From Chloroflexota bacterium (GTDB lineage: Bacteria; Chloroflexota; Anaerolineae; Anaerolineales; UBA4823), in NCBI GenBank assembly GCA_012798185.1, contig JAAZNS010000274.1, positions 1 through 20,693 on the forward strand: a DNA stretch of 20,693 nt. Reading direction: 5' to 3'. Positions within the stretch are counted from its first letter, which is position 1; each line of letters begins with the position of its first letter. The notes under the pieces are model-generated. The model made no database searches. It had not been told where the DNA came from and worked only from the letters and a program-made list of their open reading frames with translations. Position numbers and translations under genes: made by a program. Below are positions 15,321-20,693 of the stretch, in pieces.

Positions 15321-16570
15321 TCACCCTGCAGCGTAATCAATCCATATTTCTCGAAAATTCCCCGGTTTTCGTTATCGATTTGAATGGGGTACAGCCGGTC
15401 ATGGTAATCATAGATTTCTGTATCATCGTTTTTTACCGCTGCCACCGAAATATAATACTTCCCTGGCAGAAATGGCAAATGAGGCACAGTATATATCATT
15501 TTCCCTGAACCGCTGATCTTCCCCAGATTCATCCCCGAAAATGCTGTGTTAGGTCCGGTAAGGTGCAATCCGTCCTGCCGGTGGATGGCAATACCAAAAA
15601 CTGGGGAGTCAACTGTTTCGTGCGCCAGGTAATTCATCTCCAAGATAAGCGATTGACCTGTATAGAAGATATGCTGGGGTTGTTTCAATTCATCATATAT
15701 GCGCACTTGAGTTATCTCGATTTTCTTGGAACCCCATCGCCGGTCGACTGTCTCTACCTGCTCTTCCATTAGGCGGCGATTTTCCTTATCTCTCACCGAT
15801 TGTAAGTAACGATCGACCACAATATCAACAGACCCGACATCCATTAATTTACCCTGGTCGAGCCAGGCTGCTCTCTGGCAAATTTGCTTGACCAAACTCA
15901 TATTGTGGGATACCAATAAGATAGTCACCCCTTTTTGACGAAAGGCTTCGATTCTTTCTGAACTTTTTCGCTGGAAGGCATCATCCCCCACCGAAAGGAT
16001 TTCATCCACGATCAAAATATCGGCATCAACATCAGTAGCCACAGCAAAACCCAGCCTCGCCCACATCCCTGAAGAATAGGTGCGCATGGGTGCATCGATG
16101 AAATCCCACAATTCCGCAAAGTCCACAATATCTTTGAATTTTTTCGCCATTTCCTGGTGGGTAAAACCCAGCATAGCACCATTCAAATAAACATTTTCTC
16201 TGCCGGTCAATTCGGCGTGGAAACCAGCGCCTGTTTCCAGCAATGGAGCGACTTTTCCAGCAACCTGAACACGCCCGCTGCTGGGCTGCAATACACGGGC
16301 TACCAGTTTCAATAATGTGCTTTTTCCAGCCCCGTTCTGCCCGATCAAACCAAAAACCTCACCTCGCCTCACGCCGAAATTCACATCACTTAAAGCCAAA
16401 AAGGTTTTATGTTTTACCCTGCCTTGAAGGAGGCGAATAATGTACTCCTTGAATGTGCCGATTCGTTCGCTCGGCACACGGTAACGAACCGAGGCATTCT
16501 CCAGGCGGATGATATCCTTCGATGAAATCGAATAATGAGGCGGTGTTTCAGATTCGGTAAGCAAATTCAT
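15302..16570 (-). CDS. wzt: Polysaccharide ABC exporter, ATP-binding protein with C-terminal glycan-recognition domain
   Basis: This is the ATPase of an ABC-2 type polysaccharide/teichoic-acid exporter, working with the permease encoded just upstream. Seen in a 422-residue protein: Walker A GLIGQNGAGKST (74-85), signature YSSGM (165-169), Walker B ILIVDE (185-190) and H-loop SH (221-222). The NEL-like LETGAGFHAELTGRENV segment is typical of this transporter group. Residues about 280-422 form an extra beta-rich domain (HIFYTGQSLILEMNY, then FLPGKYYISVAA) matching the Wzt C-terminal domain. In E. coli O8/O9a that domain recognises the chain-end modification of the glycan. I prefer the ATG at 16570, with AAAGGC 5 nt upstream and a 23-bp overlap with wzm; the frame also permits a TTG at 16600 but it has no ribosome site. 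Confidence 0.92.
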   Translation of the reverse strand: MNLLTESETPPHYSISSKDIIRLENASVRYRVPSERIGTFKEYIIRLLQGRVKHKTFLALSDVNFGVRRGEVFGLIGQNGAGKSTLLKLVARVLQPSSGRVQVAGKVAPLLETGAGFHAELTGRENVYLNGAMLGFTHQEMAKKFKDIVDFAELWDFIDAPMRTYSSGMWARLGFAVATDVDADILIVDEILSVGDDAFQRKSSERIEAFRQKGVTILLVSHNMSLVKQICQRAAWLDQGKLMDVGSVDIVVDRYLQSVRDKENRRLMEEQVETVDRRWGSKKIEITQVRIYDELKQPQHIFYTGQSLILEMNYLAHETVDSPVFGIAIHRQDGLHLTGPNTAFSGMNLGKISGSGKMIYTVPHLPFLPGKYYISVAAVKNDDTEIYDYHDRLYPIQIDNENRGIFEKYGLITLQGEWQHER

Positions 16571-17399
16571 CTGCCTTTTTCGTAAAAACAAACCAGCCAA
16601 CTATAAGAAAAACTAATGCAACCCCGGTGGGAATTAAAAATTCGCTGGGAGAAGGCACCCGCCCATAATAAACCGAAACCCTATACAGCTTAACAAAATA
16701 ATGAACCGGATTAAACGTGGTGATAAGAAACCTGATAGTTTCAGGCAGGATTTCTTCGGGATAAATGATGGGGGTTAAATACATCCAGGCAGTGAGTACG
16801 ATCTGATACATCTCGGAAACATCGGGAAAAAAAACTGCGAGCGTGGAAAGCATCAACCCAACCCCCAATGAAAAGCAAGCCAACAATAAAATTGGCAAAG
16901 GCATCCACAATAAATTTAAACTCAGCGGTACACCTGTGACGATTAGGATCAATAACAGGGGAATAGTCGAAAGGGCAATGTTTACCAACCCCGTGCCTGT
17001 TGCTGCTAAAGCAAAAGAGGTTCGCGGTAAATAAATGCGGTGCAGAATCCCTCCACCCCATACAAGGTTAACCATAGCAGCCGTAGTGACCTGAGAGAAA
17101 AATGTCCAGGCTAATAATCCGCTGAGAACATAGGATGGATAGCTTTTAATTTCGCCAAAACGGAAGATTTGAGAAAATGCCAGAGTAAGCACTACCATCA
17201 TTCCGAGCGGGTTTAACAAAGTCCAGGCAATCCCCAGTACAGACCGTTTATACCGGATTAAAACATCCCGGCGCACCAGTTGGGCAATCAAATAGCGGTA
17301 ATGAAAAATCTGACGCAGCTCTTCGATTGCCGGATGTCCTCGTTTGGCGCTGTCATATATTATTGGAGATTGGCTGGTATCGAAAACCATCGAATCCAT
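16548..17399 (-). CDS. wzm: Polysaccharide ABC exporter, permease
   Basis: This 283-residue membrane protein has about six membrane segments and the ABC-2 permease hallmark RRDVLIRYKRSVLGIAWTLLNPL near residues 43-65. Length and topology match Wzm/TagG permeases, which form the channel through which a complete lipid-linked glycan is flipped across the inner membrane. It lies immediately before its ATPase partner, whose start it overlaps, and 6 bp after rfbD. An alternative start at M4 (17390) is possible; the ribosome site is weak for both. Together with the C-terminal domain on the ATPase, it indicates ABC-transporter-dependent export of a heteropolysaccharide. Confidence 0.92.
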   Translation of the reverse strand: MDSMVFDTSQSPIIYDSAKRGHPAIEELRQIFHYRYLIAQLVRRDVLIRYKRSVLGIAWTLLNPLGMMVVLTLAFSQIFRFGEIKSYPSYVLSGLLAWTFFSQVTTAAMVNLVWGGGILHRIYLPRTSFALAATGTGLVNIALSTIPLLLILIVTGVPLSLNLLWMPLPILLLACFSLGVGLMLSTLAVFFPDVSEMYQIVLTAWMYLTPIIYPEEILPETIRFLITTFNPVHYFVKLYRVSVYYGRVPSPSEFLIPTGVALVFLIVGWFVFTKKADEFAYRI

Positions 17400-17405
17400 G
17401 AATAA

Positions 17406-18287
17406 TCAAGGTTCCAGTTCTAGCCTTAAGACTTCTTTCCAAGGCGGCATGCGCAGGGAAAAAGCTTGTTCGAATTTATCGCAATTCAAGGCTGAATTTA
17501 CCGGCCTGCGCGCTGGTAAGGGAAATTCGGTAGAACTTGCCGGCTGAATTTCAGTTACAATTTGTTCTTCCCTTTTTGGATCAAATTCAAGAATAGCTTG
17601 CGCAAATTCGTATCGGGAAGCTGCTCCGTCGCCTGCTAGATGATATATTCCTTGCCGTGATTCCAACCATTTAATCCCGGCTTGTTTCACCATTCCCAAC
17701 GCCGTCGCTGTTATCTCCGCCAATATCCGAGCAGAAGTTGGACTGCCTGTTTGATCATTGACCATACGCATCTTTGATTGTTTGCGCGCTAACTGTAATA
17801 CTTTCAAAACGAAATTTTCACGCCGCAAACTATACAACCAGCTGGTACGTATAATGAGGTAATTATTACCAAATTCTTGAATTGCCTGCTCGCCGATAAG
17901 CTTGCTTTTGCCATAAGCATTAAGTGGATTCACCATATCTGTTTCGATATAAGGCGCGCCTTTATCACCATCGAAAACATAATCTGTAGAAAAATGAATA
18001 AACGGAATATTCATTTTAGTTGCGGTTTTTGCTAATACTTCGCAGGCTGTTCCATTAATTGCATTTGCCAGATCAGTCTCTTGCTCGGCTTTATCGACAT
18101 TTGTATACGCGACGGCATTAACGAGCACATCCGGCTTAAGGGATAGGATTTGTGGCGCTAATTGAATGGAATTAGAAAAATCGATTTCTGGATAATCGAG
18201 AGCGGTTATCTCGCCTAGAGGAGATAACGTACGCTGCAACTCATATCCAAGTTGTCCAATCTTACCCAGCAGGAGAATTTTCCACAT
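17406..18287 (-). CDS. rfbD: dTDP-4-dehydrorhamnose reductase
   Basis: The 293-residue SDR protein catalyses the last step of dTDP-L-rhamnose synthesis, the NAD(P)H-dependent reduction of dTDP-4-keto-L-rhamnose. Seen: the nucleotide-binding loop GKIGQLG (8-14; GxxGQLG is the family form), VNAVAYTNVDKAE (56-68), STDYVFDG (100-107), the catalytic YGKSK (Y125, K129), and RTSWLYS followed by NFV and NDQTGSPTSA. Length matches RfbD/RmlD. It overlaps the end of the upstream epimerase gene by 26 bp and has no clear ribosome site, so it is probably translated by coupling. The step before it needs a 3,5-epimerase (RfbC), which I do not find in this window. Confidence 0.93.
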   Translation of the reverse strand: MWKILLLGKIGQLGYELQRTLSPLGEITALDYPEIDFSNSIQLAPQILSLKPDVLVNAVAYTNVDKAEQETDLANAINGTACEVLAKTATKMNIPFIHFSTDYVFDGDKGAPYIETDMVNPLNAYGKSKLIGEQAIQEFGNNYLIIRTSWLYSLRRENFVLKVLQLARKQSKMRMVNDQTGSPTSARILAEITATALGMVKQAGIKWLESRQGIYHLAGDGAASRYEFAQAILEFDPKREEQIVTEIQPASSTEFPLPARRPVNSALNCDKFEQAFSLRMPPWKEVLRLELEP

Positions 18288-19311
18288 GTTGTTTTTCTGC
18301 CAAAAAATCGATGATATCGTTTAAAGTCTCGTTCAAGTTATGTTTGGGTTCCCAACCAGTATATTGGTTGATTCTATCAGTGTTAGGCACTCTTCTTGCC
18401 AAGTCTTCAAAACCAACAGCATAGGCTTTTTCATAAGGGATATTTACGATCTTTCTATCATTATCACCCAGAGGGAATTTAGGCAATTGTCCTTTCGACC
18501 GTTTTTCTTCCACCAATTCGAGCACCAACTCCGCCAATCTCTGAATACTCACTTCTTCGGTTGCCCCGACGTTGAAGACTTTACCAACCGCCTCGCGGCA
18601 ATTAGCCAGCGCAATAATTGCCTGCACCGCATCGCTGACATGCAAAAAACAGCGGCTTTGTTTACCGTCGCCATATACAGTCAGCGGTTCATTGCGCAAT
18701 GCCTGCTGGACAAATCGGGGGATGACCATCCCATATTGACCCGTCTGACGGGCACCGACGGTATTAAACAAACGAAAAATAACCACCGGTAACCCTTTTT
18801 CGTGATGATAAGCCAAAGCCAAAAATTCATCTACCATCTTTGAAGCTGCATAAGCCCAGCGGTTTCGGCTGGTTGGCCCAATAACCACATCATCATCTTC
18901 CTGAAAAGGCACCCGGTTTCCCTTTCCGTATACTTCCGAAGTTGAAGCAATCAATACCTTCGCTCGATAGCGCATAGCAGCTTTCAATACCGCCTCGGTT
19001 CCCATGATGTTGGTCTTTATGGTATGAACCGGTTTCTCCACAATCAACATTACACCCACAGCCGCTGCCAGGTGAAATATGATGTCGCATTCACTTGCTA
19101 AGCGGTCCATCACGATCTCATTATTGATTGTATCAATGGTAAAGCGAAAATGGGGGTAGTGAACGAGATGCTCGATATTTTCGAATTTACCGGTAGATAG
19201 ATCATCGATAATGGTCACCGGATATCCTGATTGAAGTAAAGTTTCTGCCAGATGGGAACCAATAAAGCCAGCACCTCCAGTTATCAGTACACGTTGATGC
19301 AAATCAATCAT
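18262..19311 (-). CDS. NAD-dependent NDP-sugar epimerase/dehydratase (extended SDR family)
   Basis: The 349-residue protein has the extended SDR layout: TGGAGFIGSH (11-20) for NAD, FHLAAAVGV (79-87), STSEVYG (123-129), catalytic YAASK (Y154, K158), FRLFNTVGARQTGQYGMVIPRFV after it, and YGDGKQSRCFLHVSDAV in the substrate domain. This family includes UDP-glucose 4-epimerases, UDP-glucuronate decarboxylases and 4,6-dehydratases. The GPTSRNRWAYAASK block is closer to the epimerase/decarboxylase side, but I cannot assign a substrate. It sits between rfbA and rfbD, where an rfb operon more often carries rfbC, so it probably supplies a second activated sugar. A GGAAGG site lies 9 nt before the ATG. 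The 82-bp gap upstream holds no convincing promoter or terminator. Confidence 0.85.
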   Translation of the reverse strand: MIDLHQRVLITGGAGFIGSHLAETLLQSGYPVTIIDDLSTGKFENIEHLVHYPHFRFTIDTINNEIVMDRLASECDIIFHLAAAVGVMLIVEKPVHTIKTNIMGTEAVLKAAMRYRAKVLIASTSEVYGKGNRVPFQEDDDVVIGPTSRNRWAYAASKMVDEFLALAYHHEKGLPVVIFRLFNTVGARQTGQYGMVIPRFVQQALRNEPLTVYGDGKQSRCFLHVSDAVQAIIALANCREAVGKVFNVGATEEVSIQRLAELVLELVEEKRSKGQLPKFPLGDNDRKIVNIPYEKAYAVGFEDLARRVPNTDRINQYTGWEPKHNLNETLNDIIDFLAEKQHVENSPAG

Positions 19312-19393
19312 GATTTCTAACCTTCCATATACGATAAAAACGGCAGTTGAAAAAGATCTTCTTTAAAAGTAATGGTAAATATTTGTTTCGGCA

Positions 19394-20278
19394 TTAATAT
19401 CCCAGCTGGTTCTTTTCATTTACTAGCTGCAGTAAATATTCACCATATTGATTGTGCTGCATTTCAGCGGCAAACCGCTGTAAATCATTTTGATCGATAT
19501 ACCCCAGCTGATAAGCAATTTCTTCCGGGCAAGCGATCATCATACCCTGCCGCTCTTCCACTGCCTGTACAAAATTCGCTGCCTGCAATAAAGACTCATG
19601 TGTTCCAGCATCCAGCCAGGCAACCCCGCGGCTCATCACATCCACTCGCAGTTCGCCGCGTTCCAGGTAAATGCGATTCAAATCAGTTATTTCCAATTCG
19701 CCGCGAGCAGAGGGTTTAAGCCCCCGGGCGAATTCTATAACCTGCTGATCGTAAAAATATAAACCGGGAACGGCATATTTTGAACGCGGCTTGAGCGGTT
19801 TTTCTTCAATGCTTAACGCCCGTCCTTCTTGGTCGAATTCCACTACACCATAACGCTGAGGATCACGAACAGGGTAAGCAAAAATCAATGCACCTTTTTT
19901 TAATTTCGCTGCCTCCTGTAAGCGTGAAGCCAACCCCTGCCCAAAGAAAATATTATCTCCTAAGATTAAACATACAGGATCATGACCAATGAAACCGGGA
20001 TTGACTAAAAAAGCATCCGCTAATCCACGCGGTTCGGTTTGTTCTGTATATGAGAAATTCAAACCCCATTGGTGCCCATCCTTCAGCAATCCCTGAAAAG
20101 AGGGCAATGCCTCGGGGGAGCTGATCACTAAAATATCACGAATGCCAGCCAGCATGAGCATCGAGAGAGGATAATAGATCATTGGTTTATCATATACCGG
20201 GAGCAATTGTTTGCTTATACTGATTGTTAGAGGGAATAACCGGCTGCCCCGCCCTCCTGCTAAAATAATCCCTTTCAT
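19394..20278 (-). CDS. rfbA: Glucose-1-phosphate thymidylyltransferase
   Basis: This 294-residue enzyme makes dTDP-glucose from dTTP and glucose-1-phosphate, the first step of dTDP-L-rhamnose synthesis. Seen: the nucleotidyltransferase loop LAGGRGSRLFPLT (6-18), KQLLPVYDKPMIYYPLSMLM (23-42), the metal-site LGDN (106-109), IEEKP near 160, and WLDAGTHESLLQA near 220. Length matches RfbA/RmlA. The frame extends 33 codons further upstream, but the ATG at 20278 is right because the family starts MKGIILAGG, GAGGAG lies a few bases upstream, and this ATG overlaps the rfbB stop as ATGA. Confidence 0.96.
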   Translation of the reverse strand: MKGIILAGGRGSRLFPLTISISKQLLPVYDKPMIYYPLSMLMLAGIRDILVISSPEALPSFQGLLKDGHQWGLNFSYTEQTEPRGLADAFLVNPGFIGHDPVCLILGDNIFFGQGLASRLQEAAKLKKGALIFAYPVRDPQRYGVVEFDQEGRALSIEEKPLKPRSKYAVPGLYFYDQQVIEFARGLKPSARGELEITDLNRIYLERGELRVDVMSRGVAWLDAGTHESLLQAANFVQAVEERQGMMIACPEEIAYQLGYIDQNDLQRFAAEMQHNQYGEYLLQLVNEKNQLGY

Positions 20279-20693
20279 CCCGCTTCTCCTCTTTGTTGGT
20301 AGTTCCTTTCCAACCACTGTTGATATCCCTGCTGTTTTTGGATTGCCTGCACCCATTGCGGATGGGATAAATACCATTCCACAGTAAGATGCAAACCGGT
20401 CTCCAGCGTTTGACGAGGCTGCCAGCCTAGGTCCTGTTGAATTTTGCGAGTATCCATGGCGTAGCGCCGGTCATGACCCGGACGGTCGACAACATGTGTT
20501 ACCAATTGGTTGTGAGGAACATAGGGCGATTCGGGGAAAATAGTATCTAAAATACTGCAAAGAGTATTTACTATTAAAATATTTGTAGGCTGGTTATTGC
20601 CGCCAATATTATAGCTTTCTCCCAGACGCCCACGGCAAAGGACTGCATAGATCGCCTCACAATGGTCTTCCACAAATAACCAGTCGCGGATTT
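20275..20693 (-). CDS. rfbB: dTDP-glucose 4,6-dehydratase, C-terminal part only (5' end beyond window)
   Basis: The frame is open from the right edge to a TGA at 20275, giving the last 138 residues. It begins IRDWLFVEDHCEAI, the conserved RfbB block (R-[ED]-W-L-x-V-x-D-H), then SYNIGGNNQPTN, and RPGHDRRYAMDTRKI, a diagnostic RfbB/RmlB motif, before LGWQPRQTLETGL. The NAD-binding and catalytic regions lie outside the window. RfbB converts dTDP-glucose to dTDP-4-keto-6-deoxyglucose. It is directly followed by rfbA with an ATGA overlap, the common B-A order of rhamnose operons. The last residues (QQRGEAG) overlap the rfbA ribosome site. Confidence 0.95.
   Translation of the reverse strand, partial: IRDWLFVEDHCEAIYAVLCRGRLGESYNIGGNNQPTNILIVNTLCSILDTIFPESPYVPHNQLVTHVVDRPGHDRRYAMDTRKIQQDLGWQPRQTLETGLHLTVEWYLSHPQWVQAIQKQQGYQQWLERNYQQRGEAG

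Noticed and set aside
18340..18792. Open frame of 150 codons on the plus strand
   Set aside because: It lies antisense to the SDR epimerase gene, whose motifs are clear; nothing supports coding on the other strand.
19312..19393. Possible promoter or hairpin between rfbA and the epimerase gene
   Set aside because: Only weak AT-rich boxes and an imperfect AAAGA/TCTTT palindrome are visible; neither forms a credible promoter or terminator.
20279..20377. 33-codon N-terminal extension of rfbA
   Set aside because: It overlaps the rfbB coding end, has no homology-like features, and the internal ATG has an ATGA overlap, a ribosome site and the family's standard N-terminus.

Overview
The window is a surface-polysaccharide (exopolysaccharide, capsule or O-antigen-like) biosynthesis and export locus. 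Every gene I can support is on the minus strand, so the order of expression is from high to low coordinates. The moderate G+C, the secreted beta-helix protein with an IGADEY motif and a C-terminal FLPM-type tail, and the glycosyltransferases carrying extra beta-rich modules together suggest a Chloroflexota (Anaerolineae-like) bacterium. That assignment is an inference from style; there is no marker gene here.

Region 1 (20693 down to 7298) reads as one long operon with many ATGA-type or short overlaps. It starts with nucleotide-sugar genes: the end of rfbB, rfbA, an NDP-sugar epimerase/dehydratase of the SDR family, and rfbD, which point to dTDP-L-rhamnose supply. No rfbC is visible. Next come the two halves of an ABC polysaccharide exporter (Wzm permease, and a Wzt ATPase with a C-terminal glycan-binding type domain). 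These are followed by a two-domain GT2 protein, a GT4-like protein with an 11-residue-repeat tail, a GT2 and a GT4 that each carry a similar inserted beta-rich module, and an AT-rich GT-C-like membrane protein. A hairpin plus T-tract at 7223-7250 ends this unit.

Region 2 (7124 down to 4581) is a self-contained single-gene unit: a strong sigma-70-type promoter, a class I cyclic-di-GMP riboswitch aptamer (GEMM-I), an intrinsic terminator as expression platform, one gene for a large secreted right-handed beta-helix protein with a BACON-like C-terminal domain, and a second intrinsic terminator. Seven nucleotides of the aptamer are exactly complementary to the 5' arm of the first terminator, which predicts that c-di-GMP turns the gene off. 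This is the most notable signal in the window.

Region 3 (4403 down to 1) begins with a probable promoter next to a 12-bp inverted repeat and encodes a GT4-like protein, a GT2 rhamnosyltransferase-like protein, a Wzz-like chain-length protein and an O-antigen polymerase/ligase-like protein that runs off the left edge. The combination of an ABC exporter with Wzy/Wzz-like proteins in one locus is unusual, and suggests either two glycan routes or a Wzy-family protein acting as a ligase on ABC-exported glycan.

I see no tRNA, rRNA, CRISPR array, insertion sequence or origin.
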